Part shown: positions 1 through 10,148 of the stretch, in pieces | Layout: each line of letters opens with the position of its first letter | Position numbering within the stretch: position 1 is the stretch's first letter | From: Teratosphaeria epicoccoides | Taxonomy: Eukaryota > Ascomycota > Dothideomycetes > Mycosphaerellales > Teratosphaeriaceae | Assembly: GCA_021401465.1 (NCBI GenBank) | Contig: JADDMT010000032.1 | Span: forward strand, 62,001-126,000 | Reading direction: 5' to 3' | Length of the DNA stretch: 64,000 bases | Made by a program: the position numbers and the translations under genes | Notes under the pieces: model-generated | The model's input: only the letters and a program-made list of their open reading frames with translations | What the model was told of the DNA's origin: nothing | The model's database searches: none

Positions 1-1493
1 GGATTCCCTCACAGCGCCCAGAAGACCTGCAAGCAGCCTACGACCTCAACCTCGCACCGGCCGTCATTGATTTCGTGGAGCGGCTGCGACAGTCTCCGTA
101 TAAGCTTTCTTTAATGGCTGAAATCAAGCGTGCAAGTCCGTCAAAGGGCATCATCTCACTCTCAGCTTGTGCGCCTGCGCAGGCTCGTACATATGCTTTA
201 GCTGGCGCCAGCACGATCTCCGTACTTACTGAGCCTGAATGGTTCAAGGGCTCAATTGACGACTTACGAGCTGTCAGACAAGCACTTTCCGGCATGCCCA
301 ACAGGCCAGCCATTCTGCGGAAGGAGTTTATCTTTGAGGAGTACCAGATCCTCGAGGGTCGTCTGGCTGGTGCCGACACGGTTCTGTTGATCGTGAAGAT
401 GCTTGATATGGAGACACTGACACGCCTGTACAAATACAGCCAAAGCCTTGGCATGGAGCCCGTTGTAGAAGTCAACGCTGCAGATGAGATGGAGATCGCC
501 GTCAAGCTTGGTTCAAAGGTCATTGGCGTCAACAACCGCAATCTCACGACCTTCGACGTCGATATGGAGACGACAACGCGACTCATGAGCATGGTATCCA
601 AAGATACTATCCTGTGCGCGTTGAGCGGTATCGCTGGTCCACAAGATGTGGCACCATATCAACAGAATGGTGTAGGTGCTGTGCTCGTCGGAGAAGCTCT
701 TATGAGAGCAAAAGACATCACAGGCTTCATCGCTGAGCTCCTTGGTGGTGGCGAGCAAGTCGTGAAAGCTTCAAGGAAACGAAAACCCCTGGTCAAGATT
801 TGCGGTACACGAAGTGCAGCCGCAGCCAAGACGGCGATCGAGTCAGGCGCTGACCTCATCGGCATGATCTTAGTCACAGGACGCAAACGATGCGTGCCTA
901 CAGAGACTGCGCTCGAGATCTCACGGATCGTCCACTCGACTTACACGCCCTCACCAAGACTACAACATCAACCCACGCCGGAGGCAAAGGCAGAAAATTT
1001 CTTCGAGCATGCAGCCAATAATTACCTACAACATCGCAAACGAGCACTCATCGTTGGTGTCTTTCAGAACCAACCATTGGACTACGTACTCGAGCAGCAG
1101 ATGCTTCTGGATCTCGACATTGTCCAACTCCACGGCTCAGAACCCATCGAATGGGCTTCATTGATACCTGTCCCTGTCATCCGCGCCTTCAAGCCAGATG
1201 AGCGCGAGCTTGGTGCGCGCGGGTACCATGCTATACCGCTTCTCGACTCAGGCGCAGGTGGTACTGGCGAGCAGATCGGCACGGAGAAGGCTGTGGCGGT
1301 GTTGAAGGCGGATCCTGGGCTGAGGGTTCTGCTTGCTGGTGGCCTGGAACCTGGAAATGTGGTCGAGAAGTTGCAAGCAGTTGGCCGCGGTGTCGCTGGT
1401 GTGGATGTGAGTAGTGGCGTTGAGACGGAAGGGGAACAGGATCTGGACAAGATCAAGCGCTTTGTCGCTGCTGCTAAGAGCGTGGAGTTGTGA
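1..1493 (+). CDS. TRP1: Tryptophan biosynthesis TRP1/trpC, IGPS-PRAI part (5' partial)
   Basis: Multifunctional cytosolic enzyme of tryptophan synthesis. The reading frame is open from base 3, so the 5' end, including the expected glutamine amidotransferase domain of filamentous ascomycetes, lies outside the window. The visible part first gives indole-3-glycerol-phosphate synthase (motifs LMAEIKRASPSKG, RKEFIFEEYQI, VIGVNNRNL, VLVGEALMRA) and then, from about base 790, phosphoribosylanthranilate isomerase (VKICGTRSAAAA, GADLIGMI, VQLHGSE, LLAGGLEPGNV). These carry out consecutive steps from PRA through CdRP to indole-3-glycerol phosphate. The two domains are in one uninterrupted frame ending with TGA at 1491-1493, and no intron is seen in this part. 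A GTG at 75 is internal and not a start. The identification is secure from the domain order, which is the classical trpC arrangement. Confidence 0.96.
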   Translation, partial: IPSQRPEDLQAAYDLNLAPAVIDFVERLRQSPYKLSLMAEIKRASPSKGIISLSACAPAQARTYALAGASTISVLTEPEWFKGSIDDLRAVRQALSGMPNRPAILRKEFIFEEYQILEGRLAGADTVLLIVKMLDMETLTRLYKYSQSLGMEPVVEVNAADEMEIAVKLGSKVIGVNNRNLTTFDVDMETTTRLMSMVSKDTILCALSGIAGPQDVAPYQQNGVGAVLVGEALMRAKDITGFIAELLGGGEQVVKASRKRKPLVKICGTRSAAAAKTAIESGADLIGMILVTGRKRCVPTETALEISRIVHSTYTPSPRLQHQPTPEAKAENFFEHAANNYLQHRKRALIVGVFQNQPLDYVLEQQMLLDLDIVQLHGSEPIEWASLIPVPVIRAFKPDERELGARGYHAIPLLDSGAGGTGEQIGTEKAVAVLKADPGLRVLLAGGLEPGNVVEKLQAVGRGVAGVDVSSGVETEGEQDLDKIKRFVAAAKSVEL

Positions 1494-1912
1494 GTCATTT
1501 TTGCGCCGGGCTGTGCGACAACTAGTTCGTCAGCTGTAATCCAGCATTCTCGTGACTTGCAAAACCCAGCACTATCGCGACTGACGAGCGCCCGCGCCCG
1601 AGCGTTGGAATGTCTAATTCGACCATCACAGTATGTCACCAGAGCTGAGCCTGTCTGTCACATACGGCTACACCTTGGCGTCATGCGCACGTGCAATTTG
1701 CCGTTGCTCCAGGGCCAAGTCCACTTCACTCGCACATGCTTCATCCTTTCCAGTTCCGACCGTTGTCACATGCCATATTGTATATGTGCTTCTTCATTGC
1801 CTGGCCGCATTCTCCCACTTACATCGACCTTCGACGACGACGGCAGTCTAACGTGGGAATCAAACAGCTACATCGCCATCTTAATCTGTGATCAACCACA
1901 CAAGCAGCTATC
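1494..1912. other. Intergenic, TRP1 3' end and upstream region of the BRCT gene
   Basis: Short overlapping open frames only, with no domain content. It should hold the TRP1 3' UTR and the promoter of the gene starting at 1913. Nothing else recognised. Confidence 0.5.
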
Positions 1913-4281
1913 ATGGCACCATCACCCACCGGTCCACTCAAAAATACGGCAATCTGCATCGTCTACCCCATCACCTGGAGTAAATCCTCTTGGCGCCCGG
2001 AGAAGATTGCCGAATGGATCACTAGCAACGGAGGCAAAGTCCTACTCAGATTCTCAGATGAAGCGACTCACCTCGTCTGCGCCGAGAAGGCATGGAAGGG
2101 GCCACACAAGGAAGTGCAGAGAGCCCAGGATGCCGCCGTGGTCAAGAACCACAATGTTAAGATTGTGACGCCGGAATGGCTGGAGGACGCTCTAGACAGC
2201 ATCAATGGTGTCAGGAAGCCTAAGTCAGACCAGTATCTTTGGGAGAAAGTAGAGAAGAAGGAGGCGACAATTGAGAAAAGGGTTGTGAAGGCGCTTGAGA
2301 AGGAGATGAGGGGGGGTAGAAGTGGCGGTGAGCACGTAGGGCTGATGACCGAAGTGCTAGAGCAGAGTACTCGGCAGTATGTGAGTGAGGAGCAGCAGAA
2401 GCAGCTTGACAAGGAGCTGGAGAGGGATAGGGCGAAAGTGATCGAGAAGGCGAAGGCGGTGGAGATTGCGAAGGTGCAGGCTAGAGAGGAGGAGAGGAAG
2501 CAGAAGAGGGAGGCGGCGAAGAAGAAGGTCAAAAATGATTTTACTGGTATATTGCAGGTTCACTTTGAGAGGTTGAGAGCGCGATGCTGACTTCGAACAG
2601 AGGGCCACCACATCTTCAGAGACGACACGGGTTTCGAATACGACATCAAGCTCACCAAAGTCGACACCAAGAAGAACCGCAACGAGCGGTACGAGCTCAC
2701 TGTAAGCCTCGTTCACCTTGCCACACCTCACTCTCTGCGCTCGTACCTGAACCACTGACTGAACCTCCAGCTCCAGATCTACGAATCCGACTCCATCCCG
2801 CACACCTACGGCACCAACATGCACTTCGCCGGCACCGGGCACCCACAGAGCAACGACATCATCGCGGTACTCGGCTGCACTCTCCTAGCCGCTTACCGCA
2901 CCTTCCGGATTGCGTTCAAGGAGCAGACGCGCGTCGAGTGGGACGATCGCGTCACGCATGCGATCGAGCGCGTGAACAGGGAGAAGCGGGCGCGTGGGCA
3001 GGGCACAGGGAGTCCGGTTGTGGAAGATGGGAGGGGTTGTGCGGTCAGTGATGTGAGTATCCTCAATGCTGAATGGGGGAGTGGTGAAGGGTGTAAGCTG
3101 ACAGTTTGATGCAGGAAGAGATGCAGCGTGTGCTTGAGATGTCGGAGACGGCGGAATTCAGTAAGAAGCCATTTGTGTATCACCCGCCGATGTATGGGCC
3201 TAGAGGGAAGTTGCAGGTGCCTGGGGAGGATTTGATTGAGGCGATGTCGAAGTTGCAGAGGAAGAGGAACGAAGAAGGCGAGGCCCGTAAAGCTGCCGAG
3301 CAGGATGGTGGCGCGAACAGTGGTGTGGTCGAGGACGGTGAGGAAGTTCGCGAGCAGCCAGAGCCGTCGGCGCCCCAGGAGCATCGGAGCATCGATCAGC
3401 GGGAGCCATCACCAGCAGGGGCTCGTCAGACGGATACCAGCCAGATCCACGAGCAGGAGCAGCCGCCCAACGTCTCTTCCGACCTTGACGAGTCCTTGGC
3501 CGAGAGCCGTGGTGGCTCACTGGCGCCAAAGCGGTCTGGCGCTAGTACTGCGTGCAGTGAGGCGACTGCACTCGCCGAGAATATTGTTGACCATGAGCAT
3601 CCACCGGCGCGCGACGCGCCATCTGACTTCGACCAATTCCTGGCCGAGGGCGCCGGCGTTCACGCTGAGGCGCTGCTGATGAACCAGTATCACGGCGTCA
3701 GTATCGATGGGCTTGATACGTCCTATTTAGACGACTTTGACAGCTCGGAGCAGCACCCAGAGACCGCCACACAGACCGGAGTAGACAACGTATCCCAGAA
3801 CTTCGCTGGAGGCTCGACGAAGACGGAGACAGAAACGGAGGCGCCGCCCAACGAGGATTTCATGCAGGACTTTACTCAGGATACGGACTTCGATGCCACC
3901 CAGGCTGCTAGAGCTGTGCGGAATGAGCTGGATGCTGAAATAGCTGGACTGGCTTCTGACGCTGATGGGACTGAGATGGCTGGGTCCGCTGTCGTGCGCG
4001 GTCGTGATAATGTGCGCCAGAAGCGTAAGACTCCGCCGGTCGACTACGAGCTTGAAGGCGCCGACGATGGTCCTCGTGGTGGGAAGAGCCCGAGATTTGG
4101 CGGCGAGGAGTCGAAAGAGAGCGGCACAAGTCCGGTACTGGGTGGCGAGTCGGGCGCGGCGGAGTTCGATGAGGTGAGCGAGCAGTTCGTGCAAGACATG
4201 GCGGAAGCTGCAAAGCCGGGCGGTCAGGGTGTAGAGATCTCAAACAGGCGTGAGTATGAAGCGGCGAGGCTTGAGCAGTAG
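1913..4281 (+). CDS. BRCT and WGR-like domain nuclear protein
   Basis: Predicted chromatin or DNA-repair protein of about 727 aa. Exons fit 1913-2546, 2601-2701, 2771-3052 and 3115-4281; the introns start GTATAT, GTAAGC and GTGAGT, and all phases agree. Residues about 10-95 form a BRCT domain (NGGKVLLRFSDEATHLVC, IVTPEWLEDAL), followed by a charged coiled coil (E/K/Q-rich, about 120-205). Exons 2-3 then give a block resembling a WGR domain (GHHIFRDDTGFEYDIKL, AFKEQTRVEWDDR), and a long acidic, disordered C-terminus follows. BRCT plus WGR is the architecture of PARP-type enzymes, but no ADP-ribosyltransferase domain is present before the TAG at 4279-4281. The first exon start has the only suitable ATG. 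The WGR assignment is by eye and less certain than BRCT. Confidence 0.85.
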
Positions 4282-4459
4282 CTGAGCGACGGCTTAAAAG
4301 CGAGGAAATCTGCGGGTAATCAGCAGACAGAGGGCTGAGGTCCAATTCAAAACTTCATCTGAAGTTTGGGGGGTATCGGACAGGGCAACTGTAGAACGGG
4401 CTCATATGAGTTCTGTACCACCAGAAGTACATCATCCCCATAATATGTTGTTGATGCCA

Positions 4460-4948
4460 TCAATTACTCCTCGCACCACCCTTCTCAGCACGAATCTGGT
4501 CCATCTTCTTGACGCGCTCCTTAAACTCCTCGTACTGGCACTTCTCGTAGCTGTGTCTCTCGTCCTGTTTTGACTCCACATTAACCATGGCCAACTTCCG
4601 CCCTACACAGCAACCTTTCTGCTCTTCTGCTGCCCGATTGTGACAGCTAAAGGTGTCTGAACGTACCATGCACCTCCAGGACAAATAGTAGTTGTCGTAT
4701 CGGCATTTGTTCAGTGGTATGAGGAGGCTGGACGCGCATTAGTGGACGGGAGGGCTCATGGTGGCGAGCCGACCATACTGTGCGCATGAATCTCTGTAGG
4801 CGAGCGGAAGACGGGCGGCGCTCATCTCTTCGCGCGTGGCTTCTGTATGCATGCGTCAGCACTTAGTATCGGGTGGTGGAGGTGTAGGTCCGGAGCATGA
4901 GAATGCTGTAGAGAGATACATACGTCTGGTGGGAGTATCGTGGGCCAT
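4460..4948 (-). CDS. NADH:ubiquinone oxidoreductase B18 subunit (NDUFB7)
   Basis: Accessory subunit of mitochondrial complex I, located on the intermembrane-space side. It is an 84-aa protein rebuilt from four exons on the minus strand: 4924-4948, 4779-4842, 4667-4727 and 4460-4564. The introns are 81, 51 and 102 nt, all GT-AG, and all phases match. The product begins MAHDTPTRQATREEM and contains the family core ARLPLAYRDSCAHLLIPLN, then KCRY, YYLSWRCM and ERHSYEKCQYEEFKERV. The cysteines form the CHCH-like pattern of this subunit, which is used for Mia40-dependent oxidative folding. The length is right for fungal orthologues. The gene is easy to miss because its first exon is 25 nt long. Confidence 0.93.
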
Positions 4949-5195
4949 TTGGAATATTTTCTGATCTTACGATCGCGCAACGGCTCGTAGAGTGCTGTAT
5001 TGTGATACTCCTTCAATGTCGAGGTCGCAGTCCTACGGAAGAACCCGCTCAAGCTCTAACTCCGCGCCTGGGAATCGTTCCTGCATCACCACCACATTGC
5101 CAAGCTCGAGAAAGCCAAAGTAGATCCACATACATGTAGGTCCTACATTCCCTTCCCCTCTCCCACACCACCACTCCCTCCACCAATCCCTCGCA

Positions 5196-6113
5196 ATGCA
5201 CCAACTCGATCTCCTCATCCTCGGCGCTGGCTGGTCCTCGACCTTCCTGATCCCCCTCGCCCACAACCACCATCTCTGCTTCGCAGCCACCACCCGCGAC
5301 GGCCGCAAAGTCGCCGGCCACGAAACCCTGAAATGGTCCTTCGACCCCGAAGAAGTCCTGTCCACAACCACAACCTCATCCAATCAATTCTCCACCCTCC
5401 CACTAGCAAAACACGTCCTCATAACGTTCCCTCTCACCACCAAAGAACAAACGCAATTGCTCGTTAAGGGCTACGAGAAAGTGCACTCAAACAAAGGCGT
5501 CAGATTCATCCAATTAGGCTCCACAGGCATCTGGCAGATCGATCAGCCTGAGCGACCGTGGGTAAACCGACACTCGCCCTACAACATTACCGCCCCCCGC
5601 GCGACAGCCGAAGACGAGCTCCTCGCCCTCGGCGGCTGCGTGCTCAATCTCTCTGGTCTCTGGGGCGGAAGCCGCGATCCGAGACAGTGGGTTGATAGAG
5701 TCGCGGAGACGAAAGAGGATGTTGCGGGTAAGACTTCGTTGCATATGATTCATGGACAGGATGTCGCGAGGGGGATACTTGCTGTGATTTCGAAGCAGGG
5801 TGATTGGGAGAAGAATGCGAAGGGACAGAGATGGATGCTGACCGATGGGTTTGTGTATGATTGGTGGGCGTTGTTTGCTGGATGGGCGGATAAAGAGGAG
5901 ACGCATGGTGGGGTTGTGAAGCAGGGAGGGGAGGCAGAGATGGAACGGGGTGTGGGGAGGGAGCCCCGGGAGCAGGCGAAGTGGGTGTATGAGTTGATGG
6001 AGGAGGGTGGTATCAGGGCGCTGCCGAGGAGTATGAATCAGCTCGGACGGGCTTATGATGGAAGGGAATTCTGGCAGACGTTTGGACTGGCACCTTTGAA
6101 GGCTAGGATATGA
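5196..6113 (+). CDS. NAD(P)-binding Rossmann-fold protein (YeeZ-like)
   Basis: Single-exon 305-aa protein. The N-terminus has a dinucleotide-binding beta-alpha-beta unit (LLILGAGWSSTFLIPLA, residues 6-22), as in atypical short-chain dehydrogenases and the bacterial YeeZ group. Later pieces such as FIQLGSTGIWQ, LNLSGLWGG, MIHGQDVARGILAVI and WMLTDGFVYDWW match the usual order of substrate-pocket segments in that group. The substrate is unknown. It converges on the SREBP homologue, with 217 bp between the two stop codons. A short ATG-to-stop distance of an upstream gene on the other strand (start at 4948) suggests a shared promoter of about 250 bp with NDUFB7. Confidence 0.8.
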   Translation: MHQLDLLILGAGWSSTFLIPLAHNHHLCFAATTRDGRKVAGHETLKWSFDPEEVLSTTTTSSNQFSTLPLAKHVLITFPLTTKEQTQLLVKGYEKVHSNKGVRFIQLGSTGIWQIDQPERPWVNRHSPYNITAPRATAEDELLALGGCVLNLSGLWGGSRDPRQWVDRVAETKEDVAGKTSLHMIHGQDVARGILAVISKQGDWEKNAKGQRWMLTDGFVYDWWALFAGWADKEETHGGVVKQGGEAEMERGVGREPREQAKWVYELMEEGGIRALPRSMNQLGRAYDGREFWQTFGLAPLKARI

Positions 6114-6330
6114 AATGAATGTATGTCTTTGATGAATTCTTCGAAATTGCGGTGTGGCTCTCAGCAACATTTCGCTGCAACAATCACGCTGCTTGAGTAT
6201 TTCGGTCCCAACCCTAACGCCAACAGCTGCAGCCAAAAGATACCGAGCCAACGTTTCTTGTCTCACATTTACTCCTCCCAAACCCTTGAGGCTTGGTCGT
6301 GTGACCTTGATCTACAAAACAATACAATAT

Positions 6331-9186
6331 TCAAAAGACAATCTCCGCCTTCGCTCGCACCGGGCTCGCTTCCGCTGACCCATAACCGCTATCCAGCTCG
6401 TTCCAACCACCGAGTTTCTTCGCGACGACGAGGCACAAATCTACAAGTCTGCCGCAGTCTTCGCCTTCCAGTCCTGCTTTGCGTCCGGCGGACGTGCCAA
6501 CCCAGACGCGGAGCTCGGCCGCTAGATCCATTAACCCGCTGATTGCGTGTACTGGCAGTTCATTACGGCGGTCGATGATGGACGTGACGCGCAGGATGCG
6601 GTAGCTGGCGACGGCCACGAGAAGCGTGAAGGATGATTGTGGTAGGTGCAGTGTTGCCAGTGTCTCATAGGCGCGTGCATGTGCGGTGGAGGAAGCCGAC
6701 GGGCTAAGGAGCGACAGCAGTTTGGCCATGGTGAGGGCGATCTGCACATCAGGTGCTGCTGGTGCATGGCTGACGAAGTTAGAGCTTGCTTCAACTGCTG
6801 TCGGCAATGCTTCAAGCGCAGCGGCAATATTTGCTTCGCGGTTGGTGATGGACAATACGGCTCTAGCAGCCAAGCAGCGGGCTTGGGTTGCCGAGGCTTG
6901 TGGGGAGACGCTGATGGCGAGGTTGACAAAGTATTCCATGTCCATGCTGGATGGGTGCTCGGCAAGATTGTCGAGAAGGATGTCGTCAACGACCATGTTA
7001 GCGTACCAAGCGGCGACCGCGTCAAGCGGGGAGTGAATGGCGTGGTCTTCCACGACACTGTCTCTTGCAGCATTCGGCGTCGTACAGTGCGCGGATGGCT
7101 TATCCCAGGCCAAATTCCACGCACGCTGGATCATCTCGTCGCTGAGAACCTCATCACAGTCCAGCTCGAGGAGGCTTGCGAGATGACCCGGCAGAAGCTC
7201 AATCTCATTGTATTTACATCCCTGATTCTTCGCAGCCGCAATCTCCTTTTGTATCCGTTTTGCTGAGTTCCAATACCAACGCCCAACCATCTCAGTAAAA
7301 GACTTGAAGCCGGTGACACTGCCGTATCCAGCATTTGACAGCTCCCAGAAGAAAACACGGAAGTGGACTGCTTTTTGCATCAGCCTGGTCGGACTGTCAG
7401 GGAGCGTGCCCGATGACATGAGCGTGAGCAGTAACCGTTTATAGCTGATCTCGGCATCACCACCAGCCAGCTGCGCATCGATTGCGATGTCCCAAGCCTT
7501 GATGCGAGCAGCCTCTTCTTCCTCGTTGATACCGAGGACGGCGTTCCATACCTCGTCACCAACCATTTTGCGTAGGCTCAGCTTAAACATCTTCGATGTG
7601 ACGGCGGCAACCTCCAGCAAGAAATGCTTAGGTACGTAGACGGTCTGCATGGCAGTGAGCCAAGCTTTCCTTCGTACCTCGACAGGCGACGCGAGCGATG
7701 GTGCTTGTGGCAGGCGAATGACAGGCCTAGCCTTCCCTTTACGCCGCGGTGAAAAGCTGAGCAACGGCGCGATTAGGTATAGCAGGGCACCGATGATGCA
7801 GAAGATCTTGAGCAGTGGCATGCCGGTGTGCCGTGCCATCGCTGATGATGAAGAAGGCATGTCTGTCATGCCACGTCTGTAAAGAGCCGTAGGAACCGCA
7901 GACAGCCCTTGTGTGTTGTTTTGGTCCTCGCTAAATCCTTCCATGACCATCACACCGGCCATGGCGCCCATAATGACCTTGTTCATCACGCCGCCGCCTC
8001 TGCCGTAGACAGGCTGCGGCTGATTTTGAGCCTCAACGGGTGGATTTGGCGGCCGCGCGTACACTGGCTGTTGCTGCTGCTGCAGATACTGCGACTGCAT
8101 TCCTGGCTGCTGAGGTACGTTGAGGAAACCTGATTGCGAAGCAGACGATGGCTGGCGTGTGCGGACGATGCCGTTCGGCGGACTACTGCTCATGCTGGCC
8201 TGCCTGTCCCTGTTCTTGCCAATGGCCTCTTCAACCGCGGCCAGCTGGGCCTTCAGCTGGTCCATCTCTTCTGACATGGTCTTATTTCGCCTCTCAAGAT
8301 GCTTGATATACTCTGTAGCTTTGCCCATGACTGTAGCCTTGTTCAATTTGTGTGCCGGTGTAAGGCCTTCCAGATCCTCTGAGTCTTCGCCTCCATTTGC
8401 CCGTCCAATTGCGCGCAAGCTGGGTACACTGTTCCGTAGCTCCACTATCTTATCGTTCAAGTTGTTGCGATATCTCTTCTCAATCACATTGTGCGAAGTC
8501 GTCTTCTTGCTCGGCGGCTCATCTCCATCCTGCGAGTCGCCAATCTGGTCATCCTCGACCTCGATCTTGCGCTTCCGCCCTCCCTTTTTCTTCGGTGCTG
8601 CTGGGGGGGAGCTCGAAGACGACTTTGCCTTTCTCGTGGCTTTGAGCGAGTCGGGGCTGTATTGTATGCTTGGCGTTGTTGCCGTCGCCGACGGTGGAGC
8701 AGATGGAGGCGGTTGGGTCCGAGCAACAGCGAGTAGGGATAAGTTGACATTCTCTGCAGGCGCATCTGGCGTGGGCGGCCAAGTTGTGTCAAGCTTCGGA
8801 GCTGTTGGGTGGTGTGCTTGGAAAGAAGGATCATTGTCGAAGTGGAAGCCAGTTGCTGCGTCATTGCTCGCGCCAAAAAGAAAGGACTCATTTCCTGGCA
8901 CAGAGGCTGCACTGAAGTCGAAAGCTTCCTCTCCCATGATCAACGGCGGCGCAAGCGTGTCGCCGTCCTTGCTAAACAACTCATCGGCGACTGAAAGTAC
9001 GGGATCGTGGATTGGCGAGTCGTTCTTGCTTGAACCAGAATTGAATGTCCCGTCCTCAGGCGAAGTTGGCTCAGCAGCCGGATCCCATTTCAGCCAATCC
9101 TCCCAATGTTCGCCGTGCTGTCCATGATCCATGCTGCATGTGAAGCCGGGGAGGCCTCCAGGCCATGCACTTGCGCTGGAGTCCAT
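6331..9186 (-). CDS. SREBP-type bHLH transcription factor, SrbA/Sre1-like
   Basis: Membrane-tethered sterol and oxygen response regulator; single exon, 951 aa. After an acidic, Ser/Pro-rich activation region there is a Lys/Arg stretch (KKKGGRKRKIEVEDD) and a bHLH region at about residues 229-295. It contains SHNVIEKRYRNNLNDKI, where the Tyr after KR is the diagnostic SREBP residue replacing Arg of other bHLH factors. Two hydrophobic segments (about 400-418, VIMGAMAGVMVMEGF; about 464-480, KIFCIIGALLYLIAPLL) are separated by a short loop, as in the SREBP hairpin that sits in the ER. The remaining 450 residues correspond to the fungal C-terminal domain (DUF2014). By family knowledge, release from the membrane frees the bHLH part to activate ergosterol and hypoxia genes. 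A poly-Gln patch (YLQQQQQPVY) lies before the hairpin. Confidence 0.94.
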   Translation of the reverse strand: MDSSASAWPGGLPGFTCSMDHGQHGEHWEDWLKWDPAAEPTSPEDGTFNSGSSKNDSPIHDPVLSVADELFSKDGDTLAPPLIMGEEAFDFSAASVPGNESFLFGASNDAATGFHFDNDPSFQAHHPTAPKLDTTWPPTPDAPAENVNLSLLAVARTQPPPSAPPSATATTPSIQYSPDSLKATRKAKSSSSSPPAAPKKKGGRKRKIEVEDDQIGDSQDGDEPPSKKTTSHNVIEKRYRNNLNDKIVELRNSVPSLRAIGRANGGEDSEDLEGLTPAHKLNKATVMGKATEYIKHLERRNKTMSEEMDQLKAQLAAVEEAIGKNRDRQASMSSSPPNGIVRTRQPSSASQSGFLNVPQQPGMQSQYLQQQQQPVYARPPNPPVEAQNQPQPVYGRGGGVMNKVIMGAMAGVMVMEGFSEDQNNTQGLSAVPTALYRRGMTDMPSSSSAMARHTGMPLLKIFCIIGALLYLIAPLLSFSPRRKGKARPVIRLPQAPSLASPVEVRRKAWLTAMQTVYVPKHFLLEVAAVTSKMFKLSLRKMVGDEVWNAVLGINEEEEAARIKAWDIAIDAQLAGGDAEISYKRLLLTLMSSGTLPDSPTRLMQKAVHFRVFFWELSNAGYGSVTGFKSFTEMVGRWYWNSAKRIQKEIAAAKNQGCKYNEIELLPGHLASLLELDCDEVLSDEMIQRAWNLAWDKPSAHCTTPNAARDSVVEDHAIHSPLDAVAAWYANMVVDDILLDNLAEHPSSMDMEYFVNLAISVSPQASATQARCLAARAVLSITNREANIAAALEALPTAVEASSNFVSHAPAAPDVQIALTMAKLLSLLSPSASSTAHARAYETLATLHLPQSSFTLLVAVASYRILRVTSIIDRRNELPVHAISGLMDLAAELRVWVGTSAGRKAGLEGEDCGRLVDLCLVVAKKLGGWNELDSGYGSAEASPVRAKAEIVF

Positions 9187-10148
9187 GTGGTATGTCGCGG
9201 TATGTTGAAACCGCTTATGGCGAACGGTATCTGCGAGTCTCGGTGCGTGCTTTGTTACCCGGGACTACACTACATGCTCCATCATATTTGATCTTGACAA
9301 TGAGCCGGGCCGTCGAATTCTCAAGTTCAGCAAGTGCGCTTCGCAGGGCGACGGCATCATCAAGGGGAAATGGCTGATTGCGGGAGGTGGTTTGGTTATT
9401 TCGACTCGAGCACCTGCACTGCCACGCGACGCACCCCGCCTCATCAAGCATTCCGTCGGATATTGATATTTCCTGTGCCGATTAGGATCTTCTCTTTCGA
9501 ATTTCGACCCCTTGTGGCTGTGCCGTTACATGCACCGCTTCGTCTGCTTTATGGCTCAAGTATACGACCGACCTTGCAGTCAACCAGCACAAGGATCAGC
9601 ACATTCAATGCCGCTTCCACCATCGTGAGCTTCAACTCCGATTTGGACTTCGTGATGCCAGGACCACGGATGGAGGGATCCTGACATCACGGCTGGCACT
9701 GATGTGGCTCAAGTATCGTGCGGTATGAACTTTTCATTGGACATAGTGCAGTGGCAAGGCCAGAGCAAGAGGAGCTGGAATGTCGTTTTCTAGGTGCGGA
9801 CGGCGCAGCCATGCCCTCAACGCCTTCATCACAACAGCCAGGAACAGCGACTTGACGTGCGCCCTGGCTTTTCTTTTTCGACTTGCGATGAGCCCCGACG
9901 TCACGGCGATTGATGGATCTACGCAACATTGCGATTGAAGAGCTGCATGCTGGTATGTTGCCTTGTTAGGAAGCTACCGAGAGTTTTGCTCCCTTCCTTA
10001 CCTGTGGCTTCAACTTCACTCGACAGCATGCATGGGCCAAGACCCCACCTCGAGAGCTTCTTCGCACCTTCCTTGTTTCTCTCGGACATCTATCACTGTT
10101 CGTTTCTTAGTATTTACTGAAATCAACAGGCCGACCATTTAATCCCCG
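9187..10148. other. Intergenic / SREBP leader region
   Basis: About 960 bp between two divergent genes. The small open frames here, such as 9334-9684 on the plus strand, overlap on both strands and contain no domain. It most likely holds the leader and promoter of the SREBP gene and the promoter of the gene at 10149. Confidence 0.5.
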
